Assembly (NCBI GenBank): GCA_027575805.1
Contig: JANBPU010000019.1
Span: forward strand, 62,001 to 126,000
Reading direction: 5' to 3'
DNA: 64,000 nt
Source of the DNA: Mycoemilia scoparia
Taxonomy: Eukaryota; Kickxellomycota; Kickxellomycetes; Kickxellales; Kickxellaceae
Position 1 is the first letter of the stretch. Every line of letters begins with the position of its first letter. Position numbers and translations under genes: made by a program. This document shows, piece by piece, positions 25,847 to 36,999 of the stretch. The notes under the pieces were generated by a model. It saw nothing but the letters and a program-made list of their open reading frames with translations, was not told where the DNA came from and made no database searches.

Positions 25847-27173
25847 TATAAATATTAAAGTATAAACTATTAGGTTTGTTTATTAAGAAAGAATAAAAGA
25901 TGTTTAAATGCTTACAAGCCCTGTTTCTTGTGTACTAGTGGAGAGTTTACAGCAGTATTGGTTGTGTATTTCCAGTTGAATTTAATGGATCCTTGAATCA
26001 TAATTCTTTACTCTTTGAGAGAGAGAAGAAAAGATGTGATATTGATGGCCATGACAATTTTGATGCATGGGTTGGTTGATTGATTGATTGAGAATGTGAG
26101 AGAGATAAAGCGCAATCTTGTCAAGCTATTTTATTCAAGTTCGTTATTAATTATTGCCGCTGATTTTGAAAACCATGAACTTTTATTATTGTGTTGTTGC
26201 CCTAAATTTAATAATAAGGTTAAATTTAAACCGATTGAACATCACCATTCTTTTTTGGTTTATTACAACATTATCCTTTAGTCATGTGGACAGTTTTTAC
26301 ACATGACCAGGGTGAGGTGGCAAAATGGCAGAGTAGTCTCCTCTAAAAGGTGTACTAGGATGTTCCCTTGAATACTAGCCAATCATCATTGAGATTACAG
26401 CTAAAAAGTATGGGTTATGGACTGGTTTGCAGGGAATATACGAGGGTGTCCTCCATTCCCTGTGTATGTGGCATGTAGCTACATCATGGGAGCAATAAAA
26501 TGCTTTATCATCTGGGCATCTGTCTGCTCCCTTTTGGTGGATAACTTGCCAAATGCAGAAATGCATTTTACGTTCTTACTGATGGTCAGAATATCCTGTG
26601 CACACGCAAGCATTCTCCCCATTTGATAGTATATTTTGAGTACTCTAGACCATTTCTAGCTCTGCTGTATATCAAGATTATCATAAAAATTGGAGACATA
26701 TGTTTGTTTGAAAATACATGTAAAGTCCTGTTATAACAAAAGTCCCTGTTAAAGTACTATTATGACGATAGGGAATGTTTAATAATCAAGTTTTAAAGTG
26801 CGTGGACTGTTTTTCTACTATTTCAATAATCAAAATTTTAACTATTAATTTTTACAAATTGTCTTCCTTTCACATGCTTTTTTAAATTTCAAAATACAGA
26901 GATACACACAAATGTCCAAAAATCATTAATTGAACACCAAAATAGCATATCCATACAATACAAGAAGCATGTAGATGCCAAAATATTAAAACAAATTTTA
27001 TTGCCAACCCATAACCCTTTTTTGGAACCAAGTGGGTGGTAAGTTTAAAAACTATGAGTGTCGTCACCTATCAAACTTTTACCTTGCTTCATTTTACCCG
27101 TATTATTATCATAATATCAGTTAGCATAGAGACATACACCCATATATAATATTTATACGTAATTTTTAATTGT
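25847..27173. other. Intergenic upstream of Raptor
   Basis: Holds a family-C repeat at 26320-26557. The rest is AT-rich with no coding signal. The last 100 bp is the Raptor leader. Confidence 0.45.
26320..26557 (+). repeat. Repeat family C copy with extra internal sequence
   Basis: Shares the left block (GAGTAGTCTCCTCTAAAAGG, TAGCCAATCATCATTGAG), the middle TTGCAGGGAATA and the right end CTGCTCCCTTTTGGTGGATA with the copies at 18.5 and 20.1 kb. It is about 90 bp longer between 26450 and 26540. Confidence 0.65.
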
Positions 27174-30100
27174 ATGCCGGCTACTCTTTCACAATCATTT
27201 AGCCTAAAAGCCCATAGGGCCGACGATAGTGAGCCTGATGATCCACCACTTAGCAGCGTTAATGATCGGGCTTCTATTGTGATGAGACCCAGATCAAAAC
27301 CAAATGATATACCAGAAGAAAATCTTCCGGAGCATATTGATAGCCAACGAATGCCAAACCACTGGACCCATCGCACCGACCCTTTCACATATCCACGCTC
27401 TATGGTTATTTCTAGCCTCCAGCTATCCATCCCGTTGAGTGTGGAGAGAACTTTGACCACCGATGCTATACTTTGCTTGTGCCTTAACATTGGAGTTGAC
27501 CCACCAGGGTGCGTAAAGCCGGAAAAGTTTGCTGTTCTTGAAGCATGGGTCGATCCATACAAGAAAAACAGAAAGGATGCAACTGGTATGGCGGATGTAG
27601 TGCTAGACTATTCGGTGTCAAGGGATGCAATTATGCGTTCTCTTCAGGAGCAGTACACAAAAATGCAGAAAAAGCTGGTTGTCCATACCTTGGTGGACCC
27701 TTCAACTGAGGCCATTCAAAGAAAGTGTAGTCACCTGCGAAGGTCTGGGCGAGGCCGTATCCTTTTTCACTATAATGGCCATGGCGTTCCAACCCCAACC
27801 TCGAATGGCGATTTTTGGGCCTTTGATGAGGCCTTTGAGCAATACGTCCCATGTAGCCCTCAGTTTATATACAATGCTCTAGGATCTCCTACGATATATG
27901 TCTGGGAATGTGCGAATGCTGAGGCCCTGATGAATGCCGTAAAGAAGGTCCACGCCCAGCGTGCTTCAGAGTACCAGAAGCAACAAGAATCACTTAAAAA
28001 TGAGCAACATCCCATGTCGGGCCCACCACGGTCTTCAGGGCCTAATAAGAGAACCATATTGCCATACCCTGAAGACATTCATTTTGCAGCCACGCTCTTG
28101 AATGGAGAACTACCCACGAATCCTGAGCTTCCTGCTGACCTCTTTACTTCGTGCCTTACCAATCCAATCAGAATGGCTTTGAGATTTTGGGTGTGTCAAA
28201 ACCCATCAGTAGCTGGCGTCACAATGGAGGAAGCAGAAATGCTGCCAGGAAGTACCATTGATAGGCGTACGCCGCTCGGTGAGCTTAACTGGATATTCGT
28301 AACCATCACTGACTCGATTGCTTGGAGTGTATTACCTCAGGAAATGTTTTATAAGCTGTTCCGCCAAGATACCATTGTCGCATCTTTGTTCCGTAACTTT
28401 TTGCTGGCAGACCGCATCATGCGGTTCTACGACTGCCAGCCAACTTGCTCACCGGCATTGCCAGCAACCCACAAGCACCCCATGTGGGAAAAATGGGACA
28501 CGGAAGTTGACATATGTTTAAAGCAGCTCCCAAAACTCCTTAATGCCGAAAAGTGCCGGGTCCGTAGAGAAAAGATGCGGCACAGGCAGGAAATCCGAAA
28601 TGATGTTGAGAGGAAGAGAATGATGGCCTACCAGAGAGGGAATGGCAGAAACAAGAATCTACCTGTCCAGATGCTCATTCCTGGGCAATTAATGACATAC
28701 GTTAGCCACGGACTTGTAAGCGATGATTCCGACGACGAACCAAGCCCAAAAGAGTTTTATGATGAAGATTATCAATTCAAACACAGCATGTATTTTTCAA
28801 ACCAGCTGCGTGCATTCCAGGTGTGGCTTCAGCATGCTCGAATGGCTGTATCGCAGTATCTGGACTCCGGTGACCCAAATGACAAACCAAGATCCCTCAG
28901 TCTTGAAGCACCCCCTGGTCTTGAGTCATCTGAGGAGCTCCCCGTTATCCTACAGGTTGTTCTGAGCCATTCGTATCGTCTTAGAGCCCTTGCACTCTTT
29001 TATCAATTTATCAGCCTTGGGCCTTGGGCTGTGGAACAAGCATCCGCGATCAAAATCACACCATACATCACAAAGCTCCTCAACTCAGAGTCGCTGGAGA
29101 TTCGCAATGTGCTAATTATGATATGTGCCAGGCTGGTTGCCTCAGATCTTATGGTATTGCAGAGCCTAGGACGGAACAACTATGCATACTTTATTAGCTA
29201 CCTAGTCAGCAACCTTCCAATAAATTCTCAGACAGAAGGACACCCCAGGTCTCAAGTTCGACAGATGGATACATCGCAACCACAGGCAGATTTTGAAGCA
29301 CACTCGCCTGATGACAATGGCACTTCTGGCTACAATGACAAGCTGGTTTATACTGTCTGCGCAGCCAGTGCCTTCTTTTTGACAGTATTTTGCCGGAATA
29401 ACCCTGCAGCACAAGCTGCTTGCTTCAAGTTCCCGTGTCAAGTTCCTGGAGGAACCATAACGTTGATGGACGTCTATTTCGAGTACCTGCGTGATCATGA
29501 GGACGAAACATCAGAAAGGGCACAATTCAATATCTGGGCATTATTGTCAATGTCCAAGCTGTGGTCTACAAATTTGGATATCAAATGGTTTGCTGTAACT
29601 CGCAAAGGGTCAGGTCTATCGAATCTTACTTCGGTACCAGGTGGATCATATGGTTCTAGAGAGTATTCTCATCCATGTATGGTGCTTGAAATACTTTCAA
29701 ATAAATTGCTCAATAACAATCCCCATATGAGATCTGCGGTGTTGTATGCCATCAGGACGCTTGTTAGTGGTCTTAACCAGATATGCACCGACCCACAGCA
29801 TTGTGAATACGTGTGCTTGGTTCGTGCACAGTTGTATTCTTGTTTGCTGTCAGCAACAAATGATGGAAGTCCAATGGTGCGCCAGGAGCTGGCCATTTCA
29901 ATTGGCGGTGCTGTATATGGCGAGCACCCTGCTGCTTTCATCAAAGCCATATCACTACTTATTGATGGGGAAACGGGACAGCCAAGAAGGTTCACATCTT
30001 CAACCTCCGATTTATCATTCGATCTGGGCCCAAGCTCCATCTATTCAGAAAAGCATACCAAGGTTTTGTCCGAGACTATATTAGATTTGACCAGAACTCT

Positions 30101-32207
30101 ACTGGTTCTCTCTGAAGATCCTCATCCTGAAGTGCGGAGGTCTGCCCAGCGCATTGTTGACACTATGCTTCAGGCATATTTGCATTCTACTTATTATTAT
30201 AAGCAGTACCATTGCTTACAAAATGTGTTTAACCAGCACGTACAGCAATCGAGCCAAAGGATGGGGCAACAGACCTCACTTCCAATAAACCAAAATCTCT
30301 TGCCTTTGGTCGGCGGTGTCTCATGTACTGACAATGCCTCAATTAATAGTCAGAGTGCCAATCCGCTTCCTACCCTTCGACAGTCTAATAGTATCGGCGA
30401 ACTTGAGCATAATAGGCCCAAGACAGCAGTATCCAGCCTTCAAAGGTCAAATACCATGACTATGGGTTCAAAGCGCACATCTTCACCCCTTCCAGTTGTC
30501 TGGGAATCACATAAATCGGTGGGTAGATCCCCTTCACTACCATATAGTCAAGAGGCACCTGCGGATTCAGGTGCCTCACAGCATTCTGTAGAAAACAAAA
30601 GCAATATAGACTTGAAGAGACAAGAATCAGAAATGGCCAGGTATATAGACGAAAGGTTAAAAATGATAGAGAGTGCTTGGTTAGAATGGGCACAAGATGA
30701 GCTGGAAGGCACCATGTGTCAATCTTACTTGATAGACTGGCTTGGTGCACAATATGCAGAGATTAATCTTGGCAACAGCGACCCTATAGTTAGTAACGAA
30801 AAGGTAGTCGAACGTGCCGAAAAGGCCCGGCGTGTTCAAAGGGTAGTCAATGATGTGCAAAAGATGTCTAAAAGGTCGACATATCTTCCATGGAATGAGA
30901 TTACAACACTTGGTCACAGATTCCCGACTACAACATCTATCCACCATCCATTTGAGTCGCATTTGATACTTGCTCAAAAGAATGGAAACATTGTGACATA
31001 TGACTGGGACAATAAGCGGGTGCTCAGCCAATTCTCCTCAAACTTGGAGGGAGAGAGCTCAAAGTACAGCACAATAAGGTCCCTGCATTTGCTTAATCCC
31101 AATCAGCAGGCAATACTACTTGTGGGCTGTGGTGATGGCACAGTCAAGATATTCAAGGATTACTATTCTACCTCCTCGCCACTTCCTGTAAATAGTGATA
31201 AGAAGGGCTTGGATCTGGCTCCTGACCTAATGAGCGCATTCCGTGTATTGTCCGAGCAGCAGTCAAATCTTGACTACAGCTTCCCACAGCTGAGATCCGT
31301 ATCCTCAATGTCATCTTTGGGTGGGCCAGCAGGGATAATGTCTCGTACTCCCAATGCCAAGAGGCATTCAGTAGGCCAAAGTGTTGTAGAGCCACACTTG
31401 ATTGCAGCACAAGGAACTACTTCCGGTTCTCATAAAAATAGCCTGAATTATACTAACCATGGCACCACGAGGAACAGTGGAAGAAGCGCTGCTCTTTCTC
31501 TGTCATCTACAGTACCAGCAACAAGGACTGCAGATAGTGGCAGTCTAGTGCTAGATTGGAATCAATACAATGGGTACATTTATGCAGGAGGCAGCCGGTC
31601 AAAACTGATAAAGGTATGGGATATCAAATCGGAACAGTGCGTTCGAGAGCTCTTGCCAAGATTTGTTGATGGAATAAACTGTATGTCAGTGGACCAGCAG
31701 ATGGGCAATATCATCGTTGCTGGCAGTGGCCTTGGCCATCTGCGAGTGTTTGATTGCAGAAAGCCAGACAGAACCAACTGCATACAGTCATGGCGGGAGC
31801 ATGAGGGCTCGCAGATAGTTGGGTGCCATATGAAGCCGGGCCTCACGGAAGTTATAAGTGCTAGCTCGTCAGGCGAAATCAAGATTTGGGATTTCCGCCA
31901 CAACAAGTCTGTGTTTACCATTGATAGTGCCACTACTGGCCAAAACATAACTCACTTTTCTGTTCATCAGCAAATTCCAGTAATGGCGTCTGTTTCTGAT
32001 ACAGCTGTCAAGGTGTGGAATTCTCGCGGAAGCAATATCGGGACTATACCAAATACGGCATTCTTGCATGGTGCTACCTCACCAACATATTCGACCTTCT
32101 CCAGAGTTACATTGCACCCCTATTTGCCTGTAGCAACTCTTGGCTGGAATAATGGCTCCATGATCAATATTGAGCCAAGAACTTCGGGGCCAAGGTCTTC
32201 CTCTTAG
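27174..32207 (+). CDS. KOG1: Raptor/KOG1, TORC1 scaffold subunit, 1677 aa
   Basis: Single uninterrupted ORF of 1677 codons, unusual in this intron-containing window. Order: N-terminal Raptor caspase-like (RNC) domain (LCLNIGVDPPGCVKPEKF at about 103; GRILFHYNGHGVPTPTSNG near 194; YVWECANAEA near 244); armadillo/HEAT-like middle including LRALALFYQFISLGPWAVEQ and VRQELAISIGGAVYGEHP; a Ser/Asn-rich linker near 1030-1150; and C-terminal WD40 repeats (IKVWDIKSEQCVRELL, IKIWDFRHNKSVFTID, VKVWNSRGSNIGTIP). Family knowledge: Raptor presents TOS-motif substrates to TOR kinase and places TORC1 at the vacuole. The His and Cys of the caspase-like fold are both present (HGVP, WECANA), but no protease activity is established for the family. 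Very high confidence. Confidence 0.98.
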   Translation: MPATLSQSFSLKAHRADDSEPDDPPLSSVNDRASIVMRPRSKPNDIPEENLPEHIDSQRMPNHWTHRTDPFTYPRSMVISSLQLSIPLSVERTLTTDAILCLCLNIGVDPPGCVKPEKFAVLEAWVDPYKKNRKDATGMADVVLDYSVSRDAIMRSLQEQYTKMQKKLVVHTLVDPSTEAIQRKCSHLRRSGRGRILFHYNGHGVPTPTSNGDFWAFDEAFEQYVPCSPQFIYNALGSPTIYVWECANAEALMNAVKKVHAQRASEYQKQQESLKNEQHPMSGPPRSSGPNKRTILPYPEDIHFAATLLNGELPTNPELPADLFTSCLTNPIRMALRFWVCQNPSVAGVTMEEAEMLPGSTIDRRTPLGELNWIFVTITDSIAWSVLPQEMFYKLFRQDTIVASLFRNFLLADRIMRFYDCQPTCSPALPATHKHPMWEKWDTEVDICLKQLPKLLNAEKCRVRREKMRHRQEIRNDVERKRMMAYQRGNGRNKNLPVQMLIPGQLMTYVSHGLVSDDSDDEPSPKEFYDEDYQFKHSMYFSNQLRAFQVWLQHARMAVSQYLDSGDPNDKPRSLSLEAPPGLESSEELPVILQVVLSHSYRLRALALFYQFISLGPWAVEQASAIKITPYITKLLNSESLEIRNVLIMICARLVASDLMVLQSLGRNNYAYFISYLVSNLPINSQTEGHPRSQVRQMDTSQPQADFEAHSPDDNGTSGYNDKLVYTVCAASAFFLTVFCRNNPAAQAACFKFPCQVPGGTITLMDVYFEYLRDHEDETSERAQFNIWALLSMSKLWSTNLDIKWFAVTRKGSGLSNLTSVPGGSYGSREYSHPCMVLEILSNKLLNNNPHMRSAVLYAIRTLVSGLNQICTDPQHCEYVCLVRAQLYSCLLSATNDGSPMVRQELAISIGGAVYGEHPAAFIKAISLLIDGETGQPRRFTSSTSDLSFDLGPSSIYSEKHTKVLSETILDLTRTLLVLSEDPHPEVRRSAQRIVDTMLQAYLHSTYYYKQYHCLQNVFNQHVQQSSQRMGQQTSLPINQNLLPLVGGVSCTDNASINSQSANPLPTLRQSNSIGELEHNRPKTAVSSLQRSNTMTMGSKRTSSPLPVVWESHKSVGRSPSLPYSQEAPADSGASQHSVENKSNIDLKRQESEMARYIDERLKMIESAWLEWAQDELEGTMCQSYLIDWLGAQYAEINLGNSDPIVSNEKVVERAEKARRVQRVVNDVQKMSKRSTYLPWNEITTLGHRFPTTTSIHHPFESHLILAQKNGNIVTYDWDNKRVLSQFSSNLEGESSKYSTIRSLHLLNPNQQAILLVGCGDGTVKIFKDYYSTSSPLPVNSDKKGLDLAPDLMSAFRVLSEQQSNLDYSFPQLRSVSSMSSLGGPAGIMSRTPNAKRHSVGQSVVEPHLIAAQGTTSGSHKNSLNYTNHGTTRNSGRSAALSLSSTVPATRTADSGSLVLDWNQYNGYIYAGGSRSKLIKVWDIKSEQCVRELLPRFVDGINCMSVDQQMGNIIVAGSGLGHLRVFDCRKPDRTNCIQSWREHEGSQIVGCHMKPGLTEVISASSSGEIKIWDFRHNKSVFTIDSATTGQNITHFSVHQQIPVMASVSDTAVKVWNSRGSNIGTIPNTAFLHGATSPTYSTFSRVTLHPYLPVATLGWNNGSMINIEPRTSGPRSSS

Positions 32208-32498
32208 TTTTTACCATAGTGTTATAAGCTGATGGTCTCTATCTCTTATCCTATATAAACTATCATTACATCTATAAACATACATATATATATCTATCTA
32301 TCAGCACGACTAATTGGTTTTAATATCGACATTTTGCATTATTATTGTTATTAATAAACACAAAAATTCAATTATCAGTATCTATTTTTCTATTGAAGTT
32401 TGTATAAAATACAAGTTTTTGTAATGTGTGTAAACAAAAAAAATAAGTTTATGACTGGTGTTTGTGATATTTTTCTATGGCTAAAAGAGAGTGTGTAT

Positions 32499-32852
32499 TT
32501 ATTGAGCTCTATTTGGAAGAGGTGGTGTATACGCTGGTAGCGAATCTGGGTCATTATTTTTATTATTAGAGCTATTACCCAAGATTTTAGACGGGAGTCT
32601 ACTTTTCAGATTTTGTATTTTACTAATGTCTGGGTAGGCGGAACCACTACTGCCAGACTTTTTATGTTTGTATTTAAAGTAATAAAACATGCCTCCCACT
32701 ATAAAAATAAGAATCAGAAAGATATATACATTATATAGTAACTCATGCCAGATGCTACGCAAGTGAATCATTTTTGAGATGCTTAAATGTCACTACTTAC
32801 CTAGAGCTACAGCTATAACTGATACTATAACGATAAAAGTAACGAAACCCAT
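32499..32852 (-). CDS. Small single-pass membrane protein D with Pro-rich tail (83 aa, two exons)
   Basis: Exon 1 is 32801-32852 (52 nt, 17 codons plus 1 base) and exon 2 is 32499-32698. The donor is GTAAGTAG and the acceptor TTTTATAG. The protein starts MGFVTFIVIVSVIAVAL, continues VGGMFYYFKYKHKKSG, then a polar tail. The tail ends DSLPAYTPPLPNRAQ: LPAY is an LPxY variant of the PY motif read by WW domains of Nedd4/Rsp5 ubiquitin ligases (established for that motif class). By inference this could be an Rsp5 adaptor or substrate at a membrane. The phase-1 intron in the helix matches the sister genes. No closer family recognised. Confidence 0.68.
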
Positions 32853-33033
32853 GATGATATCTTGACTAGTTGGTGTAAATAGCTTAAAGTGTATCAAGTC
32901 GTAAAATAAAGGAATATATTTTAAAGTTATTTTGAATCAACCCAGTCTTTTGCCTAGTATTTATAATGTTATAAAAGGTGTCGAGGTTGCAATAGGCTGT
33001 GTGCACCCACTCCAATTTAAGCATATGTATGTT

Positions 33034-33051
33034 TGTGTGTGTGTGTGTGTG
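33034..33051. repeat. (TG)n microsatellite
   Basis: An uninterrupted TG run. Confidence 0.9.
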
Positions 33052-33142
33052 CTTTATGCTACTTGATCAAAATGATTCCAATCCATATAATCGCAGTCTT
33101 TCAGCCACTCCTTTATTTGATGTCCTAAATTTGAAATTGGTT

Positions 33143-33167
33143 TATATATATATATATATATATATAT
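33143..33167. repeat. (TA)n microsatellite
   Basis: An uninterrupted TA run. Confidence 0.9.
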
Positions 33168-33414
33168 TGGGAATGTGCTATTTATTGATCCTTCTACTTA
33201 TCACTTCAACCATCGACTTTACAGATTTGTTATAAATACAATAATCTAAATCAGCACTTTCGTCATCAAAGCTCACCACAACATTCGTTACATTTGTAAA
33301 CACAAAATCTATTTTAGGCTAAATGTTTTTTCGGTTGATTTTAGAAAACAAAAGAAATCATTGTAAGCTCTGTACTAGGTGAGCACATTTTTAGAATTTT
33401 TAATTTGAAAATAC

Positions 33415-33466
33415 AGATATGAGTAGTTATTTTTGAAGGGCGAATGTTTACTAGTGGTAAAATGTA
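33415..33466. repeat. Half of a family-1 MITE-like element
   Basis: Only the left end is present: ACAGATATGAGTAGTTATTT, then TTGAAGGGCGAATGTTTACT. This matches the left end at 62030-62072, including the AGATATG just outside it. Confidence 0.6.
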
Positions 33467-34438
33467 TAGTAGACTGAAATAGCAGGTCCTCAGAATTTGG
33501 CCCAATCTCAAGCCATTTGGCAAGTAATTCCTGAGGACCCACCATTTCTGTCTATGGACTTGTGAAATCTGATCGTATATTTTTGTTATAGCAAACAGTG
33601 GGGTAACTTAATTAAAAAGCATGGTATTTCTTTTCTCTTAATGAGCTGGTCAATGGGCAATAGCCTCAACATGATTGGTCACGTATATTTACATTAGCTG
33701 CTACAAAGGCAATGAGGAAGCAGAATGCCACTCCTCTCAATCAACTACTGGATATGACTAGCACACAGCTTAACTCTATGTTCAACAAAAGAGAAAAAGT
33801 ATACACACAAACACAAACACATTCTTGCAAAGTAGAATGGGCTTTCGGAAATAATTATATGTTTATTTTTCCCAGCTCCATGCCAAACTTTCTACACGCC
33901 TTTGTCATTTCAGTCTGATAATAATAATAATCATTATTATTATTATTGTTTGCTAGCAATTTACTGGACAGAACAAGTAGCTTTAGAGTTGTTTGCAAAG
34001 AACCGCCATTCTTTTTACCTTTGGAGAGAAAAATCGTGGTGATGACGATCAATATCGCAAAGCCATAGAGTTCCTTCAGACTGTGGGCGATGGTGTGGTA
34101 CTTCTTGTGGAATAGCACAGCTGGCTTTTGTTTGCATATGCACAATTGGGACAACCCCACCCTTGTTTACTTTTTGAATCTGTCTACGACTTTTGTTGTT
34201 TCTCTCTCCACTCTCCACTCTCTCTCTCACCCTCACATACACAACTTATAAGAAACCTCTCTTTGTTGAGGAGCATTGCCTTCTTTTATTACACTCTGTT
34301 TGAACATACTTGCACATATAAACATATTTTTTCCTCCTCCACACAAGCCTTTATTTCCCATCACAGAGCTGATAGTATACATATCACCTGTTATCTTGAC
34401 CTGTAATAGTATTTCTGTTGTAACTCTAACGCAATAAA

Positions 34439-36999
34439 ATGGTAAGGAAAACTTGCCTAAAATGTGGCCTTAGTCACGCGCATTTCTTGACCAATTGTGG
34501 CTAGACCTTCAAAATATTTGCTATAACTTCTTGATAATGATAATGCCATAGGCACATAAAAGCCGAGTAAACCCAAACGACCTGTTTACAAAACAGCAGC
34601 GCATAGGTATGTCTTGATTGGCATTAATTGTTTTCCCACCATTTTGTCAAGAACTACTTTTATCTCAATTTACTATTCCAATGTACTTGTTGCAGGTCGC
34701 GGCTCCTTTGGTGAAGTATTTAAAGGGTAAGTTGGTACCTTTATATCTTGTTTTTGCTGTATCTTCGAGGTATACAATTTTGTACATATATAGCCAACTA
34801 TAAACTCTGTTTACTTAGGTTTGAGAACCGCACAAAGAGGCCAGTGGCTATCAAGATCATTGATCTGGAAAGCGCAGAAGATGAGATTGAGGATATCCAG
34901 CAAGAAATTTTCATCCTTTCTCAGATGGACTCCCAGCATGTTACCAGGTAAGTGGCAGTTGGACAGCAGTGGTTTGCATGAGGATAAATACAGCAATAGC
35001 TTCCATATATATGGCTGACGTTGTTTTATTCGCTTCAATGTATTTAGATACCATGGATCTTACTTGGAGGGTTCCAATCTTTGGATCGTTATGGAATACT
35101 GTGGTGGTGGCTCTTGCGCCGATTTGGTAATAAAATATAATCTCCTACTATTCCGTCACGCTATTATTATGCCGATCGATTAGAATTCAAACTCACCACT
35201 GTGGTTATTTACATTTGTAGATGAAGTCGGGTCAAATAACCGAGGCATACATTGCCATTATTCTCAGAGAGATGCTTAAAGGTCTCGATTATCTCCACCA
35301 CGAAGGCAAAATCCACCGCGACATCAAAGGTATCTGTTCTTTCTTATTTTCGCGAGTATAATATTCTAAACCAAGTCTCAGTATTAACCGTTTAATCTGC
35401 TTTCTTTAAAAAAATACAGCCGCCAACGTTTTACTTACAAGCTCGGGAGAAGGTAAGAACTGCAATTCCAAGTAAAGATATGTGCATATGCAAAGCTTAA
35501 ATAAAGAGCCACAGCTTACATAACATTACTTGATGCTGTAGTCAAACTTGCTGATTTTGGCGTGTCGGGTCAGATTACAGCGACACTAACAAAAAAGAAC
35601 ACATTTGTCGGAACACCGGTACGTAAACACCTCACTAAAGTAATTCGAGAACTATATAATCAATGACTTGTGCTATAACCATATATATTCATCATTTAAT
35701 GTAGTTTTGGATGGCCCCAGAAGTCATCAAGCAGTCTGGTTACAATTCCAAGGCCGATATATGGTCTCTTGGTATTACCGCCATCGAAATGGCTAAGGGC
35801 CAACCTCCTCATGCTGAACTCCACCCTATGAAGGTCCTCTTTGTCATCCCCAAAAATGACCCACCTCAGCTCACTGGAAACTTTTCCAAGCTATTCCAAG
35901 AGTTTGTGTCTCTGTGTCTACAGAAAGACCCAGCCAAGCGTCCAACTGCAGAACAACTTTTGCGCCACAAGTTTATAAAGTCTGCAAAGAAGCCCCACTA
36001 CCTTGTAGAGCTGATCCAGCGCTGGGAAAGGTGGAGAGCTACCGCTCCTGAAGCCAACAAGATCAGAAATGGTGGCAAGAACAAGGGAGGCAATAATGAT
36101 CAGTCCATGGGAAATGACCAAGATACCGATGTCGTTTGGAACTTCGACTCTGTTCGGGAGAATCTCCCCCCTCGCAAATCGCTCCCGCCCCAACCAGCTT
36201 CAATTCAAAATGCAAACAATCCCACGCTCACTGGCGGAGGTGGAAATGGCGACTCCATGCACGAAGCACCTAGCAGCCCAGTCCCCCCACCACGGTCTCG
36301 CACAAACAGCTCGGTTGGAATTCCCACCAGCAATGGAGGAGTCTCAAATCCACAGTCAGGCTCCGCTTTGCCACAGCCAACACCCATACATGGCAATGCA
36401 GGCTATCCTATACATCGTGGCAGTGGTGCTGGACCATCATCCTCAGCTCATAATAGGGAAAGCTCTCATGGCCAGATTCCAAGAGCACAGACACCTGGCT
36501 CGTCATCAGCATCTGGTGCAGCTGGCTCCAGTAACCCTCAACACGCCACCCGGATTCCCCAGCCCAAGCTAGGTGGCTCTCCTGGTCTAAAGCCAGTTGG
36601 CCAGCGCCCTGTTCCTGTTTCTTCGTCATCAAGACCAAGTTCTTCCTCCAGCAAAGACCGTTCAAGATCAAGTGTAAGTAACTAATGTCTTTTACAAAAC
36701 CTATGCAATGTCAATTACCAGCTTTTAAGCCATATTTTCAATTGGATTCATTGTTAACATCTATCTCACATATATAGTCGTTTAACAAGAACGAGGATTT
36801 ATACCATCAGCTCATCATGCCAACATTGGTCAAGCTTGACCAACAAACTAATGTTGCAGCTGAGAAACTCGGGTACTGTGCTTTGGCAGAAACCATCCGT
36901 TCAGTTGAACACAAGGTTCCTGGTCTTCCCGAACGCTTCATAAAAGAGCTGTTTAAGGCCATGATTACAAACACAATGAATGAGCAGCAATCTCATTAA
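34439..36999 (+). CDS. GCK-III (Ste20-like) protein kinase, 568 aa
   Basis: Ten exons: 34439-34441, 34552-34606, 34696-34726, 34819-34947, 35048-35126, 35221-35329, 35420-35452, 35542-35618, 35705-36673, 36778-36999. All junctions keep frame. The first coding exon is only the ATG, followed directly by GTAAGG. Kinase: [14 protein letters not shown] (17-30), VAIK lysine 42, [32 protein letters not shown], activation loop [20 protein letters not shown]. This is the GCK-III signature (human MST3/MST4/STK25, yeast Sps1/Kic1, fission yeast Nak1). The C-terminal exon is a helical segment ([32 protein letters not shown]) like the dimerisation/CCM3-binding tail of the family. Between them lies a Pro/Ser-rich linker with PPPRSR. 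Likely role: polarity and cell-wall (RAM-type) signalling. The exact orthologue is not fixed. Confidence 0.93.

Larger units (their letters stand above)
32853..34438. other. Intergenic upstream of the GCK-III kinase
   Basis: Holds a (TG)n run (33034-33051), a (TA)n run (33143-33167), half of a family-1 MITE-like element (33415-33466), a possible family-B relative (33485-33575) and ATT/ATA trinucleotide runs near 33920-33950. From about 34190 a CT-rich stretch and TATAAG at about 34246 suggest the kinase promoter and leader. No gene seen. Confidence 0.45.

Noticed and set aside
26882..27067. Minus-strand 61-codon hydrophobic frame upstream of Raptor
   Set aside because: AT-rich sequence gives Leu/Ile/Phe/Tyr by chance; no splice partner and no clear start context.
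33855..34160. Minus-strand frame with a hydrophobic stretch (LYGFAILIVITTIFLSKGKK), possible ninth micro-membrane gene
   Set aside because: No in-frame ATG upstream at a suitable distance and no matching second exon found.
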